Below, piece by piece: positions 1-5,235 of a stretch of 5,948 nucleotides of DNA (within the stretch, counting starts at the first letter, position 1; each line of letters starts with the position of its first letter). A model generated the notes under the pieces. That model was not told the origin of the DNA. It worked only from the letters and a program-made list of their open reading frames with translations, and did not search any database. The DNA lies in contig CAUBQU010000094.1 of the NCBI GenBank assembly GCA_958438185.1, positions 1-5,948 on the forward strand, read 5' to 3'. The stretch comes from an uncultured Oscillospiraceae bacterium. GTDB lineage: Bacteria; Bacillota; Clostridia; Oscillospirales; Oscillospiraceae. Made by a program: the position numbers and the translations under genes.

Positions 1-858
1 TTTGTGAAGACGGTCGAAAAGGGTAGCTTTACCCGGGCGGCGGAGGCGCTGCAGTATGCCCAGTCCTCGGTCAGCAAAATGGTGGCGGACCTGGAAAAAG
101 AATGGGGCATGACGCTGCTGGAGCGCAGCAAAAGCGGCGTTTATCTGACTTCGGCAGGGGCCCAGGTCCTGCCCTTTTTGCGCAGGCTCCTGAACGACCA
201 TGCCGCGCTGGAGGGCCAGATCTTTCAGATGAACGGCGTCGAGACGGGGCTGGTCCGCATTGGGACTTTTTCCAGTGTCGCGATCCACTGGCTACCGAAT
301 ATTTTTGCGGCGATGCAAAAGGACTATCCCGGGATCGAATATGAAATGCTGCTGGGCGATTATAATGAAGTCGAGCGCTGGATCTGTGAGGGGCGCGTGG
401 ATTGCGGCTTTCTGCGCCTGCCGACCAGAGCAGAATTTACGACGATCCCGCTCAAGCAGGATGAATACAAGGTTGTGCTGCCGGTAGGGCATCCGCTGGC
501 AGAAAAAGCGCGGGTCGCGATCGGGGACCTGCAGGACATGCCCTTCCTGCTGCTGGAGCACGGCGGCAAAACGGAGGTCTCCGATCTGCTGGAGATGCAC
601 GGGGTGCACCCGGACATCCGCTTTACAATGTGGGAGGATTTTGCCATTATGGCGATGGTGGAAAGGGGCCTTGGTATTGGCATCTTGCCGGAGCTGATCC
701 TGCGGCGCGTTCCCTATCAGGTCGAGGTGCGGTCCCTGGAGGCGCCCTACTACCGGCAGATTGGTCTTGCGATGAAGCGCCAGAGCCACCTGACGCCTGC
801 AGTGAAGACATTTCTCGCATATCTGCCGTTTCGGGAGGAACCGGAAAGCGGGCAGTAA
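1..858 (+). CDS. LysR-type transcriptional regulator, 5'-truncated by window edge
   Basis: LysR-family DNA-binding regulator, 285 residues visible. The reading frame is open to base 1 (first visible codon Phe). LysR proteins normally carry about 8-10 residues before the FVxTVExGSFTRAAE segment seen here, so the true start lies just outside and the GTG at position 4 is not the start. The N-terminal winged HTH covers about residues 1-60: GSFTRAAEAL, then SSVSKMVADLE as recognition helix, then TLLERSKSGVYLTSAGAQVL. A linker helix follows. The effector-binding domain runs from about residue 82 (GLVRIGTFSSVAIHWLP) to the end and includes the typical VERGLGIGILPE stretch. The family usually works as tetramers responding to a small metabolite. 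The ligand and targets cannot be read from this sequence, and the gene it would regulate divergently would lie to the left, outside the window. It converges on gluQ. Family assignment is firm; specific role unknown. Confidence 0.93.
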   Translation, partial: FVKTVEKGSFTRAAEALQYAQSSVSKMVADLEKEWGMTLLERSKSGVYLTSAGAQVLPFLRRLLNDHAALEGQIFQMNGVETGLVRIGTFSSVAIHWLPNIFAAMQKDYPGIEYEMLLGDYNEVERWICEGRVDCGFLRLPTRAEFTTIPLKQDEYKVVLPVGHPLAEKARVAIGDLQDMPFLLLEHGGKTEVSDLLEMHGVHPDIRFTMWEDFAIMAMVERGLGIGILPELILRRVPYQVEVRSLEAPYYRQIGLAMKRQSHLTPAVKTFLAYLPFREEPESGQ

Positions 859-872
859 TTTGCCACCGCAAA

Positions 873-906
873 CAGCGCCCTGGACATCAAAAAGTCCAGG
901 GCGCTG
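873..906. repeat. Strong 13-bp stem-loop after the LysR-type gene
   Basis: Perfect 13-bp arms (873-885 and 894-906), GC-rich, with an 8-nt loop ATCAAAAA. It starts 14 nt after the regulator's stop codon, where a terminator would be expected. On the + strand it is followed by AGCTTGTC, not a T-run. On the - strand it is followed by a short TTTGCGG. It is therefore at best a weak intrinsic terminator and may instead protect the 3' end of the regulator mRNA. Confidence 0.7.
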
Positions 907-936
907 AGCTTGTCAAAAATGAATTTTTGACAAGCT
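907..936. repeat. Near-perfect palindrome with A/T-tract arms
   Basis: Arms 907-920 and 923-936 are exact reverse complements with only GA between them. An AAAAAT/ATTTTT block makes up the inner half and AGCTTGTC/GACAAGCT the outer half. It follows directly on the preceding GC-rich hairpin. The embedded T-tract is inside the stem rather than after it, so it is not a standard terminator for either strand. Near-perfect symmetry of this length could also act as DNA (cruciform, or a dimeric protein site). Confidence 0.7.
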
Positions 937-1140
937 TCAAACGAGACCCGATGCGCTGGGCTCTCGTTTGAGGAGACTGCAGCTCGCTGCAGCGCACTCA
1001 TTGTGCGCCGTTGGCGCACAATTCGCACGTTTGCGAGCCGATAAGTATTTTCTCCGACGTACACGCCGCCGGAGAAAATGATTTTGACTTTATTTGCGCC
1101 GTGCGCGGCGCAAACTCTGCGAGGCTTTTTGCCACGCGCC

Positions 1141-2061
1141 TTAGCCGTTTTGCAGCAGGGCGCGGATGGCGATGGCTGGGCGGCGGGGGATGCGCTGCCA
1201 GTCAAATTCTGCAATGAGCTCCGCCGGGGTGACCGGATCCGGTGTGGGGCGCAGCCCGGCGGCGTAGGCGAGGTAGCCGGTCAGCTGCGGCGCGCGCCAC
1301 CGCTGGCGCAGCGCGGCAAAATCCAGGTCGCCATCCCGCTTGGAAAGGCGGCGGCCGGTCTCGTCTGTCAGCAGTGGCACGTGGGCATAGCGGGGCGCGG
1401 GAAAGCCGAGCAGGCGCATTAAATAGAGCTGCGGCGGCGTCGCAGACAGCAGATCGCAGCCCCGGACGACCTCCGTCACTCCGGCCAGCGCATCGTCACA
1501 GACGACGGCCAGCTGGTAAGCATAGACGCCGTCAGCCCGGCGAAGGATAAAGTCACCGCATTCTTTCTGCAGGTTCTGCGCCGTGGTGCCAAAGACCCGG
1601 TCGGAAAAGGAGATCGTCTCATCCGGCACGCGGATGCGCCAGGCCGGGGCCTTTTGCATCGCGGCCCGCTGGGCCGCCGTCAGGTCCCGGCAGGCGCCGG
1701 AGTAGATGACGCGGCCATCGGACGCATGAGGGGCCGAGGCGGCGTGCAGCTGCCCCCGGGAGCAGTAGCAGGGATAGAGCAGCCCGCGCTGGTTTAGCTG
1801 GTCAAAGTATTCGGCGTAGACGGCGGCGCGGGCGCTTTGGGGCGGCATCTCTTCGTCCCAGTCCAGGCCGAGCCAGGTGAGGTCCTCCCACAGCTGGCGG
1901 GCATAGGCCGGGCGGCAGCGGGCTGGGTCCAGGTCCTCGATGCGCAGGACGATCCTGCCGCCCTGGCTGCGGGCCGAGAGCCAGGCCAGCAGGGCGGTAA
2001 ATGCGTTGCCCAGGTGCATTCGCCCGCTGGGTGTGGGTGCGAATCGTCCGATCGTCGTCAT
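1141..2061 (-). CDS. gluQ: Glutamyl-Q tRNA(Asp) synthetase (GluQ-RS)
   Basis: 306 aa. It is a truncated class I glutamyl-tRNA-synthetase paralogue that activates glutamate and attaches it to the queuosine base at position 34 of tRNA-Asp, not to a tRNA 3' end. It acts in the cytoplasm. Visible features: RFAPTPSG with the HIGH-like HLGN at residues 16-19, the glutamate-pocket RIEDLDPARCRP (40-51), a zinc site C98-x-C100...Y120-x3-C124, and the KMSKS-like RLSKRDGD (238-245). Length matches GluQ-RS (about 300 aa) and the anticodon-binding domain of full GltX is absent. The frame could extend 14 codons upstream, but the ATG at 2061 is chosen because AAAGGAG (2069-2075) sits 7 nt before it and the catalytic fold begins at once (MTTIGRFAPTPSG). 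It is divergent from the lipid-kinase operon. Some databases label such proteins simply glutamate--tRNA ligase; the zinc motif and length favour GluQ-RS. Confidence 0.93.
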   Translation of the reverse strand: MTTIGRFAPTPSGRMHLGNAFTALLAWLSARSQGGRIVLRIEDLDPARCRPAYARQLWEDLTWLGLDWDEEMPPQSARAAVYAEYFDQLNQRGLLYPCYCSRGQLHAASAPHASDGRVIYSGACRDLTAAQRAAMQKAPAWRIRVPDETISFSDRVFGTTAQNLQKECGDFILRRADGVYAYQLAVVCDDALAGVTEVVRGCDLLSATPPQLYLMRLLGFPAPRYAHVPLLTDETGRRLSKRDGDLDFAALRQRWRAPQLTGYLAYAAGLRPTPDPVTPAELIAEFDWQRIPRRPAIAIRALLQNG

Positions 2062-2068
2062 AAAATTG

Positions 2069-2075
2069 CTCCTTT
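2069..2075 (-). promoter_or_regulatory. Ribosome binding site of gluQ
   Basis: AAAGGAG on the - strand, 7 nt before the ATG at 2061-2059. It decides this start over the longer open frame reaching 2103. Confidence 0.85.
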
Positions 2076-2091
2076 GCACAACGGTTGCAAA
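2073..2091. promoter_or_regulatory. Dyad overlapping the rightward -35 and abutting the gluQ RBS
   Basis: TTTGCA (2073-2078) and TGCAAA (2086-2091) are exact inverted 6-mers separated by 7 nt. A second small palindrome, CAACGGTTG (2079-2087), is nested off-centre. The right arm covers most of the -35 hexamer of the lipid-kinase operon promoter (2085-2090), and the left arm touches the gluQ Shine-Dalgarno. It could be an operator for an unknown dimeric regulator. It could also be chance, as no family consensus was recognised. Confidence 0.4.
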
Positions 2092-2113
2092 ATCAGCCCG
2101 CATTCGGTATAAT
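2085..2113 (+). promoter_or_regulatory. Sigma-A-type promoter of the lipid kinase operon
   Basis: A -35 TTGCAA (2085-2090, 4 of 6 to TTGACA), a 17-nt spacer, and a perfect -10 TATAAT (2108-2113). Transcription would start near 2120, giving an untranslated leader of about 150 nt before the TTG start at 2270. It is the only strong promoter seen upstream of the five-gene operon. Confidence 0.75.
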
Positions 2114-2160
2114 GGGGCGTACGGTGGTGCGCCGCCTGCCGCGGGGCTGTGTTTTTTGCT

Positions 2161-2189
2161 ATTTTAGCAGAAAACCGCGGCGGCGTAAA
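2161..2189 (-). promoter_or_regulatory. Candidate sigma-A-type promoter of gluQ
   Basis: Read on the - strand: -35 TTTACG (2189-2184, 4 of 6), a 17-nt spacer, and -10 TAAAAT (2166-2161, 5 of 6). The start would be near 2154, about 93 nt before the gluQ ATG. It faces the rightward promoter at 2085-2113, so the two predicted transcripts overlap over about 2120-2154. The -35 is only moderate, so this is a plausible rather than secure call. Confidence 0.45.
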
Positions 2190-2220
2190 GGGCGCGGCCC
2201 CGGTTTTCCTTTGGTATTTT

Positions 2221-2245
2221 CCCGCTCCTTTGTGCCTGGAGCGGG
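2221..2245 (+). repeat. Stem-loop before the lipid kinase RBS
   Basis: Perfect 8-bp arms CCCGCTCC/GGAGCGGG with a 9-nt loop. It ends 8 nt before the purine-rich Shine-Dalgarno region at 2254-2263. It is not followed by a T-run, so it is not a terminator. It may insulate or stabilise the ribosome-binding region. Confidence 0.55.
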
Positions 2246-2253
2246 CCGGATGC

Positions 2254-2263
2254 AGAAAGAAGG
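2254..2263 (+). promoter_or_regulatory. Ribosome binding site selecting a TTG start
   Basis: AGAAAGAAGG lies 6 nt before the TTG at 2270. No in-frame ATG or GTG exists nearby. An out-of-frame ATG GCT TGA (2265-2273) begins 1 nt after the RBS and ends inside the TTG codon region. At that spacing it is unlikely to be used well. Confidence 0.65.
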
Positions 2264-2269
2264 TATGGC

Positions 2270-3178
2270 TTGAAAAAGTTACTTTTGGTGGTCAACCCCT
2301 GTGCGGGGATGAAACGGATCCAGCGGTATCTCGCGGATATTATTGGGCTGTTCACCGCCCATGGGTATGAAAATATCGTCTATATGACCGCCGGCCGGGC
2401 GGATGCGACGCAGATCGTCCAGCGCAAGGCGGCGGAGGTCGATCTTGTCGTCTGCGCGGGCGGCGACGGGACGTTTAACGAGGTCGTGGCAGGCATGCTG
2501 CTGAGCGGCGCGGATAAGCCCATCGGCTATATCCCGGCGGGGTCAACCAACGACTTTGCCAGCTCCTTGGGCCTGCCGAAGCAGATCATGGAGGCGGCCC
2601 GCTGCATCGTCGAGGGAACGCCCCACCGGCTGGATATCGGCCGGTTCAACGACCGCTATTTCTCCTACGTCGCCTCCTGCGGCGCATTTACCCGGACGTC
2701 CTATGCGACGCCCCAGAGCGTCAAAAACGCCCTGGGCCATGTGGCGTATCTGCTGGCGGGGATCAAGGATATCGCGAATATCCGCAAGATCCACCTCCGG
2801 GTGGAGACGGACGACCAGGTGCTGGAGGATGACTATATTTTCGGCGCGGTCAGCAATTCGACCTCCGTCGGCGGCGTTTTGACGCTGGATCCGCACTTGG
2901 TCAATATGAGCGATGGCGTCTTTGAAGTGCTGCTGATCCGCTCGCCGTCGAACCTTATTGAGCTCAACGAGTGCATCGTGGCGCTGAGCACGCAGAATTA
3001 TAACTCCGGCGCCATCACGTTCTGCAACACGAGAAAGGTGAAGATCACCGCCCCCGCCTCCGTCGACTGGACGCTGGACGGCGAAATGGCCGAGGGCAGC
3101 GAGACGATCGAGGTCGAGAATCTGCACAACGCCATTGCCATCGTCTGCAACGAAGATGCTGCGCTGCGAGGAAAGTAA
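2270..3178 (+). CDS. YegS/DgkB-family lipid kinase (diacylglycerol kinase-like)
   Basis: 302 aa, the usual length for the family. The family phosphorylates diacylglycerol or a related lipid with ATP at the inner face of the membrane, recycling diacylglycerol to phosphatidic acid for phospholipid and lipoteichoic-acid metabolism. The N-terminal nucleotide-binding domain shows LLLVVNPCAG (5-13), the signature GGDGTFNEV (64-72) and PAGSTNDFA (89-97). The C-terminal beta-rich domain contains LDPHLVNMSDGVFEV (206-220) and the catalytic-site DGE (270-272), which correspond to the conserved metal and base residues of DgkB. No transmembrane segment is seen. The start is TTG, supported by RBS and by homology beginning MKKLLLVVNP. 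It is first in the operon, and its stop is immediately followed by the NUDIX ATG (TAAATG). The exact lipid substrate cannot be told from sequence. Confidence 0.9.
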   Translation: MKKLLLVVNPCAGMKRIQRYLADIIGLFTAHGYENIVYMTAGRADATQIVQRKAAEVDLVVCAGGDGTFNEVVAGMLLSGADKPIGYIPAGSTNDFASSLGLPKQIMEAARCIVEGTPHRLDIGRFNDRYFSYVASCGAFTRTSYATPQSVKNALGHVAYLLAGIKDIANIRKIHLRVETDDQVLEDDYIFGAVSNSTSVGGVLTLDPHLVNMSDGVFEVLLIRSPSNLIELNECIVALSTQNYNSGAITFCNTRKVKITAPASVDWTLDGEMAEGSETIEVENLHNAIAIVCNEDAALRGK

Positions 3179-3676
3179 ATGAAAAATACAACGCTTTGTT
3201 ATCTGGAGCAGAACGGCTGCTATCTGATGCTGCACCGCGTGAAAAAGAAGCAGGATGAGAACGCCGGGAAATGGATCGGCATCGGCGGCAAGCTGGAGGA
3301 GAACGAGAGCCCTGAGGAATGCTGCTGCCGGGAATTCTTGGAAGAGACGGGCCTGACGCTGACAGACTACCGCTACCGGGGCATCATCACCTTTGTTTCC
3401 GACCAGTGGGAAGGGGAGTATATGCACCTGTTTTCCGCCACGGCGGCGGCGGGGACTCTCCGTGATTGCCCGGAGGGTGACCTGGCCTGGGTGCCCCTGG
3501 CAGAGGTGCCCCAGCTGCCCCAGTGGGAGGGCGACCGGCTGTTTTTGCAGCAGCTGCGCCAGAATGATGCCTTTTTCACCATGAAGCTGTGCTACACCGG
3601 CGACCGGCTCACCGGCGCCTGGAAAAATGGCCAGCCGCTTCCGCTGGACATTGCGCGAAAGGGAAACGATCTATGA
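3179..3676 (+). CDS. NUDIX hydrolase, MutT/8-oxo-dGTP diphosphatase-like
   Basis: 165 aa. It is a cytoplasmic hydrolase of nucleoside diphosphate-linked compounds, with a complete NUDIX box at residues 37-59: G37-x5-E43-x7-R51-E-F-x-E-E-x-G-L59. The REFLEE glutamates would bind the catalytic Mg2+. The preceding KWIGIGGKLEENE is the form commonly seen in Firmicute MutT-like proteins annotated as 8-oxo-dGTP diphosphatase, but the substrate is not proven by the motif. The ATG follows the lipid kinase stop without a gap, and its Shine-Dalgarno GAGGAAAG (3168-3175) lies in the kinase's last codons, so translation is probably coupled. The 3' end overlaps the dus start as ATGA. The C-terminal 35 residues (FTMKLCYTGDRLTGAW) form a normal closing strand pair. 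Confidence 0.9.
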   Translation: MKNTTLCYLEQNGCYLMLHRVKKKQDENAGKWIGIGGKLEENESPEECCCREFLEETGLTLTDYRYRGIITFVSDQWEGEYMHLFSATAAAGTLRDCPEGDLAWVPLAEVPQLPQWEGDRLFLQQLRQNDAFFTMKLCYTGDRLTGAWKNGQPLPLDIARKGNDL

Positions 3677-4647
3677 GATTTGCAGACGGCCTGCCGGGGC
3701 GGCTTTGGCTCGCACCGATGGCGGGCGTGACGGATTATGCTTACCGCACCATCTGCGCCGGGCTCGGCGCGGAGGTCACAGTGACGGAGATGGTCTCGTC
3801 CCGCGCCCTGGTCTATCAGGATAAAAAAAGCCGGACGCTGCTGCGCAAAAACGCGGGCAGCGCCTGCGGCGTCCAGATCTTCGGCAATGACCCGGCCATT
3901 ATGGCCGAGGCGGCCGGGCTGGCGCTGGAGGCCAGCGGCTGCGACTTTATCGATATCAATATGGGCTGCCCCATGCCGAAGGTCGCGGGGACCGGCGACG
4001 GCTCCGGCCTGATGCGCACGCCGGAGCTGGCGGGCCGCATCGTCCGGGCCGTGGCCGACGCTGTGCCCGTCCCGGTGACAGTCAAAATGCGCACCGGGTG
4101 GGACAAGGGCAGCATCAACTGCGTGGAGCTGGCGAAAATTTGCCAGAAGAACGGCGCGGCTGCCGTCGCCGTCCATGGCAGGACGCGTACGATGCTCTAT
4201 TCCGGGGTGGCGGATTGGGATATCATCCGCAGCGTAAAAGAGGCACTGACCATCCCGGTCATCGCCAATGGGGATATTATCTCCCCCCAGGCGGCGGCGC
4301 GCTGCCTGGCGCGTACCGGCGCGGATGGGCTGATGGTCGGCCGCGGCTGCTTCGGCGATCCGTGGTTATTCACCCAGCTGCAGGCGGCGCTGGCTGGGGA
4401 GGAGATCCCAGAACGGCCGCCCCTGGCGTCGCGCATTGGCGTGGCGGAGGAGCAGTTTGCCCTGGCCATGGCGGATAAGGGCGAGCATATCGCCTGCCTG
4501 GAGGCCAGAAAGTATTTCTCCTGGTATCTGCGGGGCGTACCGTATAGCAATTACTACAATGAACAGATTTCAAAGATCAGTTCCGCGGAGGAGGTCCGGC
4601 GCATTGCCGCCGGGATCCGGAGGGATCTGCATGATGCGGGAGAGTGA
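3673..4647 (+). CDS. dusB: tRNA-dihydrouridine synthase, DusB-like
   Basis: 324 aa. An FMN-dependent enzyme that reduces specific uridines to dihydrouridine in the D-loop or variable region of tRNA using NADPH. Seen: LAPMAGVTD (13-21) at the first strand of the TIM barrel; DINMGCPMPKV (94-104) with catalytic Cys99; GDGSGLM; VKMRTGW (137-143) with the FMN-contacting Lys138; VHGRTR (167-172); ANGD (198-201); and the phosphate-binding VGRGCFGDPWLF (222-233). The C-terminal helical tRNA-binding domain follows (LEARKYFSWYLRGVPYSNYYNEQI). The frame is open 28 codons further upstream, but ATG 3673 is chosen for its RBS AAAGGG (3658-3663), the 4-nt ATGA overlap with the NUDIX gene and the homology start. 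The NMGCP signature places it in the DusB-type group. Which tRNA position it modifies cannot be deduced. Confidence 0.92.
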   Translation: MRFADGLPGRLWLAPMAGVTDYAYRTICAGLGAEVTVTEMVSSRALVYQDKKSRTLLRKNAGSACGVQIFGNDPAIMAEAAGLALEASGCDFIDINMGCPMPKVAGTGDGSGLMRTPELAGRIVRAVADAVPVPVTVKMRTGWDKGSINCVELAKICQKNGAAAVAVHGRTRTMLYSGVADWDIIRSVKEALTIPVIANGDIISPQAAARCLARTGADGLMVGRGCFGDPWLFTQLQAALAGEEIPERPPLASRIGVAEEQFALAMADKGEHIACLEARKYFSWYLRGVPYSNYYNEQISKISSAEEVRRIAAGIRRDLHDAGE

Positions 4648-5230
4648 ATGGATCCGGGCTGCGGCGGCAGGCGATCAGCATGCCTTTGCCCAGCTGGTGG
4701 CCCGGTATCAAAAGCCAGTCTACAATCTGGTCCTGCGGACCGTCGGCAACGAGCAGGACGCGCTGGACCTGACCCAGGAGACATTTGTCCGGGCCTGGCG
4801 GGGCCTGCCGGGGTTCCGGGCGGAGGCAAAATTTTCCACCTGGCTCTACCGGCTGGCCAGCAATGTCAGCATTGATTTTCTCCGAGCGCAGAAGAACCGG
4901 AAGACGGTCTCCCTCTCCGGGCCGGAGGAAACAGCCCAGGCCTGGGAGCTGCCGGACCCGGCCCCCGGGCCGGAGGCGACGGTCCTGCAGCGGGAGCAGG
5001 CGGCGCAGCTGCGTTGCGCGCTGGAGCAGCTGCGCCCAGAGCAGCGCCAGATCCTGACGCTGCGTTCCATGCAAGGGCTTTCGTATGAAGAGATCGGCCA
5101 GAGCCTGGGCCTGCGGGCGGGGACGGTAAAATCCCGCCTGGCCAGAGCCCGGGAGCAGCTGCGCCGCGCGCTGGAGGAAACCGGGAACAAAATGACGGGA
5201 GCGTCGTCTAAGAAAGCAGAAAGGGGGTAA
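4631..5230 (+). CDS. ECF-type RNA polymerase sigma factor
   Basis: 199 aa, typical of ECF sigma factors, which carry only regions 2 and 4. Region 2 is at about 19-90: FAQLVARYQKPVYNLVLRTVG, then the core-binding DALDLTQETFVRAWRGL, then FSTWLYRLASNVSIDFLR for -10 recognition. A Pro/Glu-rich linker (95-120) follows. Region 4 is at about 126-182, with the HTH LSYEEIGQSLGLRAGTVKSRLARAREQLRRAL for -35 binding. The frame stays open upstream inside dus, but the real start is ATG 4631 or the adjacent ATG 4634, after GGAGGG (4619-4624). The sigma domain begins right after it. It overlaps the end of dus by about 17 nt. The anti-sigma gene follows 5 nt after its stop. No own promoter was recognised upstream, so basal expression likely comes from the operon; autoregulation is usual for the family but not demonstrated here. 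Confidence 0.93.
   Translation: MMRESEWIRAAAAGDQHAFAQLVARYQKPVYNLVLRTVGNEQDALDLTQETFVRAWRGLPGFRAEAKFSTWLYRLASNVSIDFLRAQKNRKTVSLSGPEETAQAWELPDPAPGPEATVLQREQAAQLRCALEQLRPEQRQILTLRSMQGLSYEEIGQSLGLRAGTVKSRLARAREQLRRALEETGNKMTGASSKKAERG
5222..5227 (+). promoter_or_regulatory. Ribosome binding site that fixes the anti-sigma start
   Basis: AGGGGG lies in the last codons of the sigma gene. It is 8 nt before ATG 5236 but only 2 nt before the alternative in-frame ATG 5230 (which overlaps the sigma stop as TAATG). Spacing favours 5236. Confidence 0.7.
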
Positions 5231-5235
5231 TGCAG

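Larger units (their letters stand above)
873..1137. repeat. Tandem string of about nine distinct inverted repeats (hairpins)
   Basis: Arms read from the sequence: (1) 873-885/894-906, 13 bp perfect; (2) 907-920/923-936, 14 bp perfect on paper, effectively 13 bp with a TGAA loop; (3) 937-946/962-971, 10 bp, continued by CCC 947-949 with GGG 958-960; (4) 977-982/987-992, CTGCAG arms; (5) 992-997/1003-1008, GCGCAC/GTGCGC; (6) 1000-1009/1013-1022, 10 bp, GTT loop; (7) 1023-1027/1032-1036, TCGCA/TGCGA; (8) 1047-1056/1070-1079, 10 bp, outer arms 1041-1046 and 1087-1093 can also pair with a bulge; (9) 1093-1101/1106-1114, 9 bp, TGCG loop; plus a weaker one at 1119-1125/1131-1137. Hairpins 1, 2 and 3 abut with no spacer base. 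Arm sequences differ, so this is not a tandem copy of one unit, although 6 and 9 share TGCGCCGT...GGCGCA. It could be a bidirectional termination/RNA-stability zone, a REP/MITE-like composite element, or a structured RNA. Strand cannot be decided. Confidence 0.8.
859..1140. other. 282-bp convergent intergenic region filled with hairpins
   Basis: This lies between the stop codons of two convergent genes (LysR-type regulator and gluQ). I see no credible gene. The open frames crossing it are low-quality and run antisense or out of frame into the flanking genes. Nearly all of it (873-1137) is made of successive inverted repeats, annotated separately. No hairpin is followed directly by a long T-run on either strand, so classical intrinsic terminators are not obvious, although the position is where a bidirectional terminator would be expected. 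Confidence 0.8.
2114..2269 (+). other. GC-rich untranslated leader of the lipid kinase operon
   Basis: About 150 nt between the -10 and the first gene, with no convincing gene inside. Three stem-loops are visible. 2152-2160 pairs with 2166-2174 (9 bp including one G-U). AAAACCG 2171-2177 pairs with CGGTTTT 2201-2207, flanked by a T-rich stretch to 2220. CCCGCTCC 2221-2228 pairs with GGAGCGGG 2238-2245. The first two share AAAA 2171-2174, so they are mutually exclusive. The second resembles a poor intrinsic terminator (A-tract/T-tract stem base). No known riboswitch class was recognised. Confidence 0.5.

Noticed and set aside
873..1137. CRISPR array or integron attC sites
   Set aside because: There are no equal-length direct repeats with spacers, and no Cas or integrase genes. 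Each inverted repeat has different arms, unlike attC or CRISPR repeats.
750..1214. 154-aa open frame on the - strand running through the hairpin string
   Set aside because: It overlaps gluQ on the same strand in another frame at one end and the LysR-type gene antisense at the other. Its middle is composed of hairpin arms, and it has no RBS or recognisable domain. Such repeat-derived frames are often mis-annotated as hypothetical proteins.
2131..2157. Possible intrinsic terminator (CCGC/GCGG stem followed by TTTTTT)
   Set aside because: The stem is only about 4 bp and the T-run begins 7 nt after it, which is too weak and too far for a terminator.
2085..2273. 62-aa basic open frame in the leader ending at the lipid kinase start (TTGA overlap)
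   Set aside because: Its possible starts (TTG 2085, ATG 2112) lie within or before the -10 of the predicted promoter, hence upstream of the transcript start, and no RBS precedes them. The overlap with the kinase start is probably fortuitous.
2543..3427. 294-aa open frame on the - strand
   Set aside because: It is antisense to the lipid kinase and NUDIX genes, both of which have intact family motifs. There is no RBS.
3592..4176. 194-aa open frame on the - strand
   Set aside because: It is antisense to the NUDIX end and dus, and is His/Arg/Ala-rich shadow sequence without motifs.
4436..4630. Upstream extension of the sigma factor frame into dus
   Set aside because: The extra 65 residues are an Arg-rich out-of-frame reading of dus. 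The ECF domain and a good RBS begin at 4619-4634.
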